Shown here: piece after piece, positions 1 to 8,908 of the stretch | How positions within the stretch are numbered: the first letter of the stretch is position 1 | How the letters are laid out: every line of letters begins with the position of its first letter | Assembly: GCA_050738595.1 (NCBI GenBank) | Contig: JBOHZR010000141.1 | Coordinates: 1-64,000 of the forward strand | Direction: 5' to 3' | Length of the DNA: 64,000 nt | Source of the DNA: JASHUC01 sp050738595 | Lineage (GTDB): Bacteria > Pseudomonadota > Gammaproteobacteria > Steroidobacterales > Steroidobacteraceae | Notes under the pieces: generated by a model | Seen by the model: the letters and a program-made list of their open reading frames with translations, nothing else | The model's database searches: none | Told to the model about the DNA's origin: nothing | Made by a program: the position numbers and the translations under genes

Positions 1-806
1 AGCTTCACCTGCATGTTGACGGGGATCTCGCCGATCTCGTCGAGGAAGAGCGTGCCCTTGTCGGCGAGCTCGAAGCGCCCCGGCTTGCTCGTCACCGCGC
101 CGGTGAACGCGCCCTTCTCGTAGCCGAAGAGCTCGCTCTCGAGGAGCGTGTCCGGAATCGCCGCGCAGTTGATCGCGACGAATGGTTGGTGAGCCCGCCC
201 GGAGAGCCGATGCAGGGCGCGAGCGAACAGTTCCTTGCCGGTACCGCTCTCTCCGAGAATGAGCGCCGTCGCGTTGGTGGGCGCGACCTTCTCGATCGCC
301 CGGCAGAGACTGCGCATTGCATCCGATACGCCGATGATCCCTTCCAGCGCCATGTGGCCGGTCTGCTCGCGCAACCGCCCGTTCTCCTCCTCGAGCTCAC
401 GGATACGGAACGCGCGGCGCACGACGATGGACAGCACCGCGGCATTGATCGGCTTGTGGTAGAAGTCCGTCGCCCCGAGACCAACGGCCTGGACAGCGAG
501 GTCCCGACCATCCTCCTCCGTCATGGCGATGATCTTGGTATCCGGGGCGAGGCTCAGAATCTGACGCAGCAGCGCGAGATTCTGTACCGCGGCGGCGCGA
601 TCCCCACTACCGAGATCGAACAGCACGACATCGGGCTCGAGCCGGCGAATGAGCGGCGGCGTCTGCTCGGAGGCCTCGGTCGCGACGACATCCAGATCCG
701 TGAAAATTTCCTCGAGAGCGCCGCGCAATGTCCGGTCGTTTTCCAGGATCAGGAGCTTCCGGCGCAAGCCCGGTATGGCGGCACTCTCAGCGCGTTCAGC
801 ATTCAT
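1..806 (-). CDS. prsR: PrsR-type sigma-54-dependent response regulator (partial, C-terminus outside window)
   Basis: This is a sigma-54 enhancer-binding response regulator; about 268 N-terminal residues are visible and the gene runs off the left edge. A receiver domain (about residues 16-130) keeps the phospho-acceptor context VVLFDLG and the late lysine in YHKP. It is followed by an AAA+ domain with Walker A GESGTGKE, the sigma-54 contact loop GAFTGA and Walker B LFLDEIGE. The start is the ATG at 806. It lies 24 bp downstream of the sugar transferase stop on the same strand, so the two are probably cotranscribed. A receiver-AAA+ regulator beside an EpsB-like transferase is the arrangement of PEP-CTERM-box regulator PrsR, which activates EPS and PEP-CTERM genes. 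The PrsR name rests on context; the general class is certain. Confidence 0.85.
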   Translation of the reverse strand, partial: MNAERAESAAIPGLRRKLLILENDRTLRGALEEIFTDLDVVATEASEQTPPLIRRLEPDVVLFDLGSGDRAAAVQNLALLRQILSLAPDTKIIAMTEEDGRDLAVQAVGLGATDFYHKPINAAVLSIVVRRAFRIRELEEENGRLREQTGHMALEGIIGVSDAMRSLCRAIEKVAPTNATALILGESGTGKELFARALHRLSGRAHQPFVAINCAAIPDTLLESELFGYEKGAFTGAVTSKPGRFELADKGTLFLDEIGEIPVNMQVK

Positions 807-830
807 CGTGGTGGCACTCCCGCCAGCTCG

Positions 831-2231
831 TCATCGAGCACCCTTGCCCATGAATACGACCTCCGCCGTCTGCGCAAGGATCAAGAGATCAAACAGCAGG
901 TTGTTGTTCTTGATGTAATAGAGGTCGTACTGGAGCTTCTCGAGCGCATCCTGCTCGGACGACCCATACTGATAGCAGAGCTGCGCCCATCCGGTGATGC
1001 CCGGCTTCACGCAATGGCGCTGCCTGTAGTATGGGACTGTCTCTACCAGCTCCGCCACGAATTGCGGCCGCTCGGGCCGTGGCCCGACGAAGCACATGTC
1101 GCCGCGAAGGACATTGATGATCTGCGGCAGCTCATCGATGCGGAGCTTGCGGATGACGGCTCCGACGCGAGTCACTCTGGGGTCGTTCTTCTGCGCCCAC
1201 TGTGCCTGGCCATGCGGCTCCGCATTGACCCGCATGCTGCGGAATTTGAGGAGCCGGAACACACGCCCGCCGAGCCCGACCCGTTCCTGTGCGTAGAAGA
1301 CCCGCGCGCGCCATCCCTCCTCAAGCTTGATCGCCAGCGCAGTGGCCAGCATCACCGGCAGCGAGATCGTTAAGATGACCAGGCTAGCTCCAACATCGAT
1401 GACGCCGGACGTGATACGCCGCAGGGATCCGCGCCGGAACCCCTCCCCAAAGATCAGCCAGCTGGGGTTCAGCACGTCGACCCGGACGCGGCCCGTCTCG
1501 CGCTCGAGGAACGTCAACAGCTCCGTTACATCGATGCCGGCGAGCCGGCACTCGAGCAGCTCGCGAATGGGGAAAGCACGACGCCGGTCGTCCATCGCGA
1601 CGACGACCTCATCGACGTCCAGCGAGTCACAAAGCTCGAGGAGCTCACCGTCAGGCTTGAGGACGCGCTCCTCTGGAATTTCCAAGCCTTCTCCGTCCGC
1701 GCGCACGAAGCCGGTGAGCACGAAGCCGCGTCGATCCGCCCGGCGCCTCAATGCCGCGATCGATGCAGCGCTGCGGCCGGCACCGTAAACGAGTATGCGG
1801 CGCTTGAGCGGTGTGTCGTCGACGAAGTGGCCGAACCCGAGCCGCACGACAATCACGGCCGCCGCGGCGCTCAGGGCCGCCAAGGACAGCACGCCGCGGC
1901 CGATCGACAGGGCCGGAATGACGTAGAAGCACACCGTGCTTATGACGATCCCGGCAGACACAGCCACAACCACACGCACGAGGATGCCTGCCCTCCGGGC
2001 GCGCTGCCGTGCACTGTAGAGTCCAAAGGCGAGCAAGCTGCCAAACATCGAACCGCTGAACAGGACCGCACGCGGCCAAAGCGGACCGTTCAGGCGCTGG
2101 ATCTCGTCGAGGTCCGTCCCCAGACGTACCAGTCCCGCCCCGATGAGCAGCCCGTAGAAAAGGATCATCTCGAAGGCGGCCAGTACGACCATAGACACGG
2201 GCAGATACTGGCCGAACAGCCGAATGCGCAT
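831..2231 (-). CDS. EpsB-like initiating sugar transferase (exopolysaccharide polyprenyl glycosylphosphotransferase, XrtA-associated)
   Basis: A 466-residue membrane protein that should start EPS repeat-unit assembly by transferring a sugar-1-phosphate from a nucleotide sugar to undecaprenyl phosphate. The N-terminal half has several hydrophobic segments and a CoA-binding-like Rossmann region (about residues 140-250). The C-terminal bacterial sugar-transferase domain carries the hallmarks FRSMR, LRKLRIDELPQ, GDMCFVGPRPERP and the PGITGWAQ motif. Length and architecture match the XrtA/PEP-CTERM-linked family (TIGR03013-like). The ATG at 2231 has a G-rich Shine-Dalgarno stretch about 5 bases upstream. 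It is divergent from the flippase at 2447 and is followed by prsR. Confidence 0.9.
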   Translation of the reverse strand: MRIRLFGQYLPVSMVVLAAFEMILFYGLLIGAGLVRLGTDLDEIQRLNGPLWPRAVLFSGSMFGSLLAFGLYSARQRARRAGILVRVVVAVSAGIVISTVCFYVIPALSIGRGVLSLAALSAAAAVIVVRLGFGHFVDDTPLKRRILVYGAGRSAASIAALRRRADRRGFVLTGFVRADGEGLEIPEERVLKPDGELLELCDSLDVDEVVVAMDDRRRAFPIRELLECRLAGIDVTELLTFLERETGRVRVDVLNPSWLIFGEGFRRGSLRRITSGVIDVGASLVILTISLPVMLATALAIKLEEGWRARVFYAQERVGLGGRVFRLLKFRSMRVNAEPHGQAQWAQKNDPRVTRVGAVIRKLRIDELPQIINVLRGDMCFVGPRPERPQFVAELVETVPYYRQRHCVKPGITGWAQLCYQYGSSEQDALEKLQYDLYYIKNNNLLFDLLILAQTAEVVFMGKGAR

Positions 2232-2338
2232 CGAGCCCCCCTGGCATCTGCAACCGCACGACAGCTCCGCGTCCAGCCCCGCGGCCGAGCCATTCTTGGC
2301 CTTCTATGGCCGGCTGCATCGGGCGGAGACGTTCCACC

Positions 2339-2358
2339 CTTTACAGCGAAGTGTAAAG
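2339..2358. promoter_or_regulatory. 20-bp perfect-arm palindrome in divergent intergenic region
   Basis: CTTTACA and TGTAAAG form perfect 7-bp arms separated by 6 bases, between the divergent sugar transferase (start 2231) and flippase (start 2447). An operator for a dimeric regulator is the simplest reading. It is 89 bp upstream of the flippase start. No binding protein can be named. Confidence 0.4.
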
Positions 2359-2446
2359 AACTGAGGACAACCTGCCGTGAGGAGTCTCACAGTCTGGCGT
2401 GCGATGCCGCCCGGCAGGCCGCCGTCCGGGGCACTAGAATCGGACG

Positions 2447-3979
2447 ATGAGCATTCGCACTCTCATGGCCCGAGGCGCCCTGTGGATGGTTCTGTTCAAG
2501 GCGCTCGACCGCAGCCTCGGATTCGTGAGCACGCTTATCCTCGCCCGGCTGCTGGTCCCTGCGGACTTCGGCCTCGTCGCGATGGCCACGTCGCTCATCG
2601 CATTTCTGGAGCTGCTCACCTATTTCGGGCTCGACACCGCGCTGCTCAGAGACCAGGAGACCACGCGGGCCCATTTCGATGTGGTCTGGACACTGAATGT
2701 ACTGGCGGGCGGCCTCATTGCTTTGCTCATGGTTACGCTGTCGATCCCTGCGGCCCATTTCTATCACGAACCGCGCGTAACGCCCGTCATCTGCGCGCTC
2801 TCCTTGGGATCGCTCATCCAGGGATTCGAGAACGTCGGCGTGGTCAACTTCCGCAAGGAGATGCGCTTCGACCGCGAGTTCCGCTACATGTTCTCTAGGC
2901 GGCTGGTCGCCTTCGCGACCACCGTGACGCTCGCCATTACTCTACGCAACTATTGGGCGCTGGTCTGCGGCATGCTCGCGGGACGGGTCTCGGGCGTGGG
3001 ACTCAGTTTCATCCTTCAGCCCTTTCGGCCACGCCTCTCGCTGCGATCGCTCGGCGATCTGCTGCACTTCTCCAAATGGCTGATGCTCCAGAACGTGATC
3101 AGCTTCCTCAAGACGCGCTCGTCGGACTTCGTCGTCGGCCGCATGTCGGGCTCGAGCGCGCTCGGCATTTTCAGCGTCGCGGCCGAAATCTCGAACATGC
3201 CTGGCACAGAGCTCGTCGCGCCGATCAATCGCGCGATTTTGCCGGCTTATATGAACATCGCGAAGGACCTTCCCGCTCTGCGGCGTGAGTTCCTATCGGT
3301 CATGTCGATTGTGGCGCTGCTCGCCGTTCCTGCCGTAGCCGGATTCGCCGTCTGCGCGCCGTTCATGGTGCTCGTTCTGCTCGGGCCGAAATGGGTGCAT
3401 GCGGCTGACATTATCGAGATCCTGGCGTTCTACGGGATCACTCAGGTGATGCAGAGCAACGCCTATTCGGCGTTCCTGGCGCTCGGGAAGCCGCAGGTAT
3501 TCGTATGGATCACTTCGATACATGTCGCGATCCTCGTTCCCCTGCTCATCGCTCTTACGTCCGCGCACGGGCTCAACGGTGCGGCGTGGGCGTATGTCGT
3601 CTCTTCGGTAGTCATCATGCCGGTCGACTTCTATTTCATCACCCGATACATGGGTCTGCCACCGCTCGCGTATATCTCGCGCCTGTGGCGACCGTTATGC
3701 GGAGCCACGTTCATGTATCTCGGCGTTCGCGCGTTCGGTCCCCCTTCGCCAGGTGCAGCGCCGATTCCGACGTTGCAGGCGGCACATGGGCTCGTCACGT
3801 GCATCTTGATCGGAGCGCCGCTCTACGTCGGCTCCATGGGGGTGCTGTGGCTCGCATCGGGTCGGCCGAGTCAGACCGCGGAGAGCTGGGTCCTTTCCTC
3901 GACTAAATCGGCGTGGAAGTCCGCCCTTCCGTTACTGTCGAGGCGAATCTTACGCATGCTTGGAACGTTGCGGTCCTGA
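2447..3979 (+). CDS. Wzx-type oligosaccharide flippase (MATE/MOP superfamily)
   Basis: A 510-residue polytopic membrane protein with repeated hydrophobic segments along its length and the N-terminal polysaccharide-synthesis family pattern (about residues 5-280: ALDRSLGFVSTLILARLL, FGLVAMATS). It should flip undecaprenyl-linked repeat units across the inner membrane before polymerisation. The start is the ATG at 2447. It is transcribed divergently from the initiating transferase, and the pair gives the first and third steps of a Wzx/Wzy-type pathway; the polymerase/ligase candidate is at 27591. It ends facing the P450 gene. Confidence 0.88.
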   Translation: MSIRTLMARGALWMVLFKALDRSLGFVSTLILARLLVPADFGLVAMATSLIAFLELLTYFGLDTALLRDQETTRAHFDVVWTLNVLAGGLIALLMVTLSIPAAHFYHEPRVTPVICALSLGSLIQGFENVGVVNFRKEMRFDREFRYMFSRRLVAFATTVTLAITLRNYWALVCGMLAGRVSGVGLSFILQPFRPRLSLRSLGDLLHFSKWLMLQNVISFLKTRSSDFVVGRMSGSSALGIFSVAAEISNMPGTELVAPINRAILPAYMNIAKDLPALRREFLSVMSIVALLAVPAVAGFAVCAPFMVLVLLGPKWVHAADIIEILAFYGITQVMQSNAYSAFLALGKPQVFVWITSIHVAILVPLLIALTSAHGLNGAAWAYVVSSVVIMPVDFYFITRYMGLPPLAYISRLWRPLCGATFMYLGVRAFGPPSPGAAPIPTLQAAHGLVTCILIGAPLYVGSMGVLWLASGRPSQTAESWVLSSTKSAWKSALPLLSRRILRMLGTLRS

Positions 3980-4067
3980 CATACCGCGATCGGCGCCGCG
4001 CATTCATGCCATTTGCGAGCGCCGCGCTCCTCTGGCTATGCCGTCACAGTGGCGTGCATCAACCCAA

Positions 4068-4081
4068 GCGCCTTTGGGCGC
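4068..4081 (+). terminator. Possible weak hairpin between convergent genes
   Basis: GCGCC and GGCGC form a 5-bp G/C stem with loop TTTG, in the 129-bp convergent gap between the flippase and the P450 stops. There is no following T-run, so intrinsic termination is only possible. Confidence 0.25.
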
Positions 4082-4108
4082 CTGTTCGGATGAACACCAG
4101 CGCTTTTC

Positions 4109-5398
4109 TCAGCATGATTTAATCTGTGGCGTCATGATGAACTCGTCCTTGCTGAGGAGATTGACGCCCGCTGCGAACTCAGGCGCCCGGTTTCCCGTCC
4201 CGATCAGCCGCAATCGACTCGCAATCGTGATCAAGTGAATCTGCATCTCGACGAGCGCGAACTGCTCACCGACGCAATTACGCGGCCCCGCCCCGAAGGG
4301 GCACATTGAAAGACGAGGCCGATTCTCGGAATTAGCGGAATCGAACCGATCGGGATTGAAGCGATCCGGCACCTCCCAAAACCTCGGACATCTCTGGATC
4401 AGGAAAGGAGAAATGTAGATCTCCGTCCCAACCGGCACGAAATATTCTCCGAGCACATCCTCGGCAGTCGCTTTGCGGGTCATCAGCCAGAGCGGTGGAT
4501 AAAGGCGAAGCGCCTCATCGAGAACGTACCTGCTATAAGGAAGCCCGATCAGATCAGAAACGTCGAGCTGGCGTCGCTCATCGAAATTCGCTAGCTCTTC
4601 GGATAATCGCGCCTCGACCTGCGGGTGCTCCGACAATAGATACCACATCCAGTTCAGAACGCTTGCTGTTGTCTCGTGTCCGGCGATCACGAGCGTCAGC
4701 ATCTCGCTCGCCAGCTGAGCGTCGGTCATCGGCTGTCCCTGTTCGCGGTCGCGCGCCAGCATCAGCGCTTCCAAGATATCTCGGGCGTCTCCCGAGCGAT
4801 CCTTGCCTCTCCGTGCCTCGGCGATTTGTACAATCATTCGGCCCAACGTGCTCATCGTACGCGCGAATTGCAGATTGCGCTGCCCGTCGGCGACCACGGC
4901 GAAATGCGGGGCGACCAGATCGTAATCGTGCCCAAAAAGACACCGGAGCGTCACTTCGAGCACTGTCAGGCTCACGTACTTCGTGACATTGACCGACTCG
5001 CCGCAGTCTGCGGACTGTGTCCACTGTTTCAACAACTTCCGGCTGACATTCGCCATCACTTCGATGTGGGCAGCGACCGCATTGCGCGTGAAAGCCGGCT
5101 GGATCATCCGTCGCTGTCTCGCCCAGCGACTTCCATTGCTGGAGATGAGACCGTTGCCCAAGGAAAGCGCAATGCGCTTGACGGCGTGCCCGCTCCGTGG
5201 GTAGTTTTGCCAGTTCCTCAGGAGGACTTGCTCCACGTATTCCGGCGAGCTGATGACGTAGACATGGCTACCATAGATGGAAGCTTTATAGATATCGCCG
5301 TATAGGTCGAACTGAGTTTGCAGCCAATCGAGAAGATCAACCGCCGGGTCGTATTTTTCCGCCGGTCCCGGAGGGTTAGATCTGGCGCAGCTAGTCAC
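4109..5398 (-). CDS. Cytochrome P450
   Basis: A 429-residue soluble cytochrome P450. The I-helix oxygen-activation motif AGHETT, the K-helix ExxR (EALR) and the heme loop FGAGPRNCVG with the axial ligand Cys375 are all present, so it looks catalytically intact. The start is the GTG at 5398. It is the last gene of a minus-strand run beginning with the acyl-CoA-dehydrogenase-like gene at 12347. That suggests a late oxidation, such as hydroxylation, of a carrier-bound or released product. The substrate cannot be deduced. Dedicated ferredoxin or reductase genes are not seen nearby. Confidence 0.92.
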   Translation of the reverse strand: MTSCARSNPPGPAEKYDPAVDLLDWLQTQFDLYGDIYKASIYGSHVYVISSPEYVEQVLLRNWQNYPRSGHAVKRIALSLGNGLISSNGSRWARQRRMIQPAFTRNAVAAHIEVMANVSRKLLKQWTQSADCGESVNVTKYVSLTVLEVTLRCLFGHDYDLVAPHFAVVADGQRNLQFARTMSTLGRMIVQIAEARRGKDRSGDARDILEALMLARDREQGQPMTDAQLASEMLTLVIAGHETTASVLNWMWYLLSEHPQVEARLSEELANFDERRQLDVSDLIGLPYSRYVLDEALRLYPPLWLMTRKATAEDVLGEYFVPVGTEIYISPFLIQRCPRFWEVPDRFNPDRFDSANSENRPRLSMCPFGAGPRNCVGEQFALVEMQIHLITIASRLRLIGTGNRAPEFAAGVNLLSKDEFIMTPQIKSC

Positions 5399-5449
5399 GA
5401 CCGCCTCCTACAAGCGCGACTTAGGGCTTACTTCAGCGCTCATGAGGCC

Positions 5450-6526
5450 TCAATACTGGTTCCATCCGTACCAGAGCTTCCAGCATTCTGTCCGGCCGAA
5501 GAATGATGCCAGCGAATGTTGTGGCAACCAATATGCCGACCAGAAGGTCCGCTGAACCGCAGGATCCGTCTTCTGTCCGGACCGCGCGAGGTAACCGCGC
5601 TGCGAGAACTCGGTCCCAACCATGGTTTGCTGCAGGACGGGAACCACGACGACTTCGACTTGTCTTGCCGAGCTCGCCAGGAGATCCACCGCATCGACGG
5701 CCAACAGTACGGCCTCGTTGGTCTCGCACAAAATCACGTTGAGTCGTGAGGCGCCCTCAGTCACGAGAAACCCCTCGAGCCGGCCGCTCGATCCGTGAAT
5801 GATTCCGTGTATTCGATAGTCGCGAAATGGATTCCCGAGAAAGCGTCTGGCCAGGTACTCGCCGCTACCCCGCCAAACCAAACCACCGGGCTGCTTCCAG
5901 CGCGACCGGTCGAGAGTCAAAATCTCCTGAGCCGTAAGCTCGCGAACTTCGAGTCCCGATACGTGATGAAGGCGACCCCGCCGCACTATAGTTTTGCGCA
6001 GACATGCCGCGACGCTCGCGGCCGGTGCAAGAAATCGACCGAGCGGGATGTGTCGTGAGAGAACAGGGCCCCACTGACGAACATCGACGTAGAAGCTCAT
6101 CGGGCCGATGTCCTTGGCACCGAATGCGAGCGACATGGAATGCGCGGTCGCGTTGCCGTATCCGAGGAAGAGATCGATCTCGCCCTGACGCACCATCTGA
6201 ATTGGAATACGCGCGAGAAGCGGGCCGATCATCATCTTGCGATGCTGCTCGTCAACGAGGAAGTTGCCGGGTAATCCGACTCGGACCTCACGGCCATCGA
6301 GCTGCAGCGTGCGGAAGTTGACGGCGAGGTGACCTAGGATCGTCTCGCCGTCGGTCGCGATCCAAACCGATGCCGGCCTAGACTCTGAGATGGTGGAATA
6401 TCGCCAATCCCAATAGCGGTAGTAATCCGCCTCGGTCGTCCACGGCCACGCACGCGTCTTCAAGAAGAACTGGACGGCGGCCTCGCGGACCTCTCGCGGC
6501 TCGACGCGCCTTAGCCGAATCGCCAC
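5450..6526 (-). CDS. GNAT-like acyltransferase
   Basis: A 358-residue protein with GNAT-like features in its first half: a WIATDGETILGHLAV strand region, a VRVGLPGNFLVDEQHRK segment resembling the acyl-donor loop, and a C-terminal extension with a second degenerate alpha/beta region. The start is GTG at 6526, 3 bases below the decarboxylase stop, so it is tightly coupled. Located after an amino acid:carrier-protein ligase and decarboxylase, it could move an aminoacyl group from carrier protein to an amine or hydroxyl; this is inference from context. GNAT membership is moderately secure, the substrate unknown. Confidence 0.6.
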   Translation of the reverse strand: MAIRLRRVEPREVREAAVQFFLKTRAWPWTTEADYYRYWDWRYSTISESRPASVWIATDGETILGHLAVNFRTLQLDGREVRVGLPGNFLVDEQHRKMMIGPLLARIPIQMVRQGEIDLFLGYGNATAHSMSLAFGAKDIGPMSFYVDVRQWGPVLSRHIPLGRFLAPAASVAACLRKTIVRRGRLHHVSGLEVRELTAQEILTLDRSRWKQPGGLVWRGSGEYLARRFLGNPFRDYRIHGIIHGSSGRLEGFLVTEGASRLNVILCETNEAVLLAVDAVDLLASSARQVEVVVVPVLQQTMVGTEFSQRGYLARSGQKTDPAVQRTFWSAYWLPQHSLASFFGRTECWKLWYGWNQY

Positions 6527-6529
6527 GGC

Positions 6530-7960
6530 TCATGCCTCCGCCGGACCGCAGCGATCCAGTACATTTGCCAGTTCGCGAACGTCAACACCGGTTGCCTCAC
6601 CGTGGGTCACGCAGATCCGGATCACGTCCTGCTCTTCGAGCTTCGCGGCGGCGACCCATGCTCGCCCGGAATCGAGAACGCGCTTTACGATCGAGCGCGG
6701 CGTTCCAAATCTCGCGGGTGGCCGCACGCATAGGACCGCGAGTGGAGAGTCGTTTGCAACAGTCCAGCCACGCGCCACGAGCTCGCAGCGAAGCTCTGCC
6801 GCGATAGCGATCGCCCGCTCGACATGAGTCCGATAGCCCGCCCAGCCCGCGGCGGCGAGCGACAAGAAAAGTCTCAAACCGATGAACCGCCGCGACCATT
6901 GCGCTGTCGTGACGTACGGGTCGATCTGCTCGAGCTCAGAAGGCATGAATGTCGTCGAGACGCGGAATACGGTCGAAAGCAGGGACGCGTGCCGCGTCAT
7001 GAACATGCCCGCACCCATGGTCGTCGCGAACCATTTGTGGGCATCGAGCGTGATCGAGTCCGCGCGCTCGATGCCCGCGAGTCGATTACGCAGCGCGTCG
7101 CTAGCGACGAGCGCGCCCCCCCAAGCAGCGTCGACGTGATACCAGGCGCCCGCAACCTGCGCCAGGTCCGCACACGCATCGAGCGGATCTATCATCCCCG
7201 CGTTCGTCGTACCGGCCGTCGCGACGATCATGACAGGAGTTCGGCCCGACGCGCGATCGGTCGCGATCAAGTCGGCGAGCTCGCGAGCATTGAGGCATCC
7301 CTTTCCGTCGGTCGCAACCAGACGCACGGCCGAACGGCCGATGCCGGCCTGATGAGCGACTTTAAGCCACGCGAGATGGCTCTCACGCGAGGTGTAGAAG
7401 ACCGGGGCACCATCGAACGCGCGCGCGCCGTCGATCGCATAGCGCGGGTTCGCACGCGCCAATGCGCAGAGGAGCGCCGTGAAATTGGCCTCTGATCCCC
7501 CTGAGGTGAAATGGCCTCCTGCGTCGTCAGGCAGACCCAGCCGAAGCGCTACGCTGCGGACGACATGGCGCTCGATCTCCACCGCGACGGGCGAAGTGGT
7601 CCAGGTGGCGAGCTGCGGATTGAATGCACCCGCTATGCGGTCGGCGCACCGCGCCGGAAATGTCGGCGCCGGATTGAACAGGCCGAAATACCGCGGATGC
7701 GTGAGATGAACAATCCCGTGCTCCAGCTGCCCGATGCACCACGACAACAGCTCGTCGAGCGGGCGCGGCTCGTGAAAATCGAACGCGGCCAGCTCACAGC
7801 GGAACTCGGCGAGATCGAGCGTTGGAGTGACGGAACCGGCGGCGACGCGCTCGCAGGCGGCAATGAGTTCCCGTGTGAGACGATCCTCTACCCGCTCGCG
7901 CTCGCTCGCCGCCGGGAAAAGAGCGGCAATCGGCGACGCAATCTCGCGAGGTTGCGTCAT
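6530..7960 (-). CDS. Group II PLP-dependent amino acid decarboxylase
   Basis: A 476-residue fold-type-I PLP enzyme of the group II decarboxylase family (aromatic amino acid, diaminobutyrate, glutamate or aspartate decarboxylases). Visible are FTSGGSEANFTALLCA (PLP phosphate region), YHVDAAWGGA (the PLP-pyridine Asp) and DAHKWF with the Schiff-base lysine Lys309. The ATG at 7960 overlaps the metA-like stop by 4 bases (ATGA), indicating translational coupling. It could make an amine from an amino acid for the same pathway as the aa:CP ligase and P450. The substrate cannot be assigned; an aminotransferase-like side activity is less likely because the decarboxylase motifs are intact. Confidence 0.85.
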   Translation of the reverse strand: MTQPREIASPIAALFPAASERERVEDRLTRELIAACERVAAGSVTPTLDLAEFRCELAAFDFHEPRPLDELLSWCIGQLEHGIVHLTHPRYFGLFNPAPTFPARCADRIAGAFNPQLATWTTSPVAVEIERHVVRSVALRLGLPDDAGGHFTSGGSEANFTALLCALARANPRYAIDGARAFDGAPVFYTSRESHLAWLKVAHQAGIGRSAVRLVATDGKGCLNARELADLIATDRASGRTPVMIVATAGTTNAGMIDPLDACADLAQVAGAWYHVDAAWGGALVASDALRNRLAGIERADSITLDAHKWFATTMGAGMFMTRHASLLSTVFRVSTTFMPSELEQIDPYVTTAQWSRRFIGLRLFLSLAAAGWAGYRTHVERAIAIAAELRCELVARGWTVANDSPLAVLCVRPPARFGTPRSIVKRVLDSGRAWVAAAKLEEQDVIRICVTHGEATGVDVRELANVLDRCGPAEA

Positions 7961-8904
7961 GTGACAGACGTGACCCGTTCGCACTTTCGCCGGGCCGTAG
8001 CTTCGAGCCGGCGACTGCGGATATGGGAAAGCCAATTTTCGTAGAGGCGCACCGCCGGCTCATGCCAAGACCTAGGCGGCTCATCACGTGGATCGACAAC
8101 CGGCAGCTTCGCAAGCAGGGCGGGATCGCGACGTTCCAGAACGTCGCGCTGAAAATCCTCCAGCTTGGCGATCATCGCCTCATCGAAGTAATTGCTCGGT
8201 ATCTGTGGGTAGCTGTCCCGCTCACCGTGCAGATAACGACCGATGTCGCGTTGGTACTCGCGCAGCAGACTCCCGCACTCGTATTCCGGATGTCCCTGCA
8301 TGAAGAGGAACAGGCTCTTGCCACGTTTCGAAAACATGTCGATGCCGCCGTCCGGCAGCGTTGACAGGACGCGATACCCCGCCGCGACGAGCGGCTCCTC
8401 GGGCAGATCGTTGAGGCGCGAGTGCGGAATGGACCAGCGTGGGGGCAAGCCAGCAAGGAGCGGGTCCTCACCCGTCTTGTGACATGCAAAGATCCCAGAA
8501 AGCTTCGCTGGAAGCCTCCGGCGGACGATGCCATCGTCCCGATAGACCGCCGCATGCGCCGCGAGGCACGACCAGATGGTCGAGTGGGTATTGTGGTCGG
8601 CCCACTCGATCAACTGCGCAAACGCCGGCCAGTAGGGCTCCGCTTCAAACGAAGCAGCTTTCGGCTCCGCGCCGGTCACGACGAGGCCGTCGACCGGCTC
8701 GCGCCAGAGCTTGCTCAAATCCTCATAATGCTGTCGGACGTGCGCGAAACCGGCGGGCCCTCGGGGAATCTCCGGTATTGAAAACCAGCGTACGGTGAGA
8801 CGTTCGGCGTAGCTCGACGAGGCGAGATCGAGCAGCTCGGTGAACTGCCGCTCGGTGGCTCGCAGCGCGCCGTCCGGCATGTTGTTGACAAGGCCGACGA
8901 TCAC
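7957..8904 (-). CDS. Homoserine O-acyltransferase-like protein (MetA family, short form)
   Basis: A 315-residue MetA/HTS-family enzyme, which acylates the homoserine hydroxyl using an acyl-CoA. The catalytic cysteine (Cys113, in WSCLAAHAAV) and the His205/Glu207 pair (GHPEYE) are conserved. Compared with E. coli MetA, the N-terminus is about 30 residues shorter. The loop after VVTGA is EPKAASFE instead of the usual P-x-G/E-x-x-E pattern that influences acyl-donor choice. The start is GTG at 8904, 5 bp below the metY-like stop; the end overlaps the decarboxylase start. It may serve normal methionine synthesis or an alternative acylation in this operon. Confidence 0.8.
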   Translation of the reverse strand: MIVGLVNNMPDGALRATERQFTELLDLASSSYAERLTVRWFSIPEIPRGPAGFAHVRQHYEDLSKLWREPVDGLVVTGAEPKAASFEAEPYWPAFAQLIEWADHNTHSTIWSCLAAHAAVYRDDGIVRRRLPAKLSGIFACHKTGEDPLLAGLPPRWSIPHSRLNDLPEEPLVAAGYRVLSTLPDGGIDMFSKRGKSLFLFMQGHPEYECGSLLREYQRDIGRYLHGERDSYPQIPSNYFDEAMIAKLEDFQRDVLERRDPALLAKLPVVDPRDEPPRSWHEPAVRLYENWLSHIRSRRLEATARRKCERVTSVT

Positions 8905-8908
8905 GCAC

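Noticed and set aside
186..1373. Long open frame on the plus strand opposite the regulator and sugar transferase
   Set aside because: It is a GC-rich shadow frame antisense to two clear genes, without recognisable domains.
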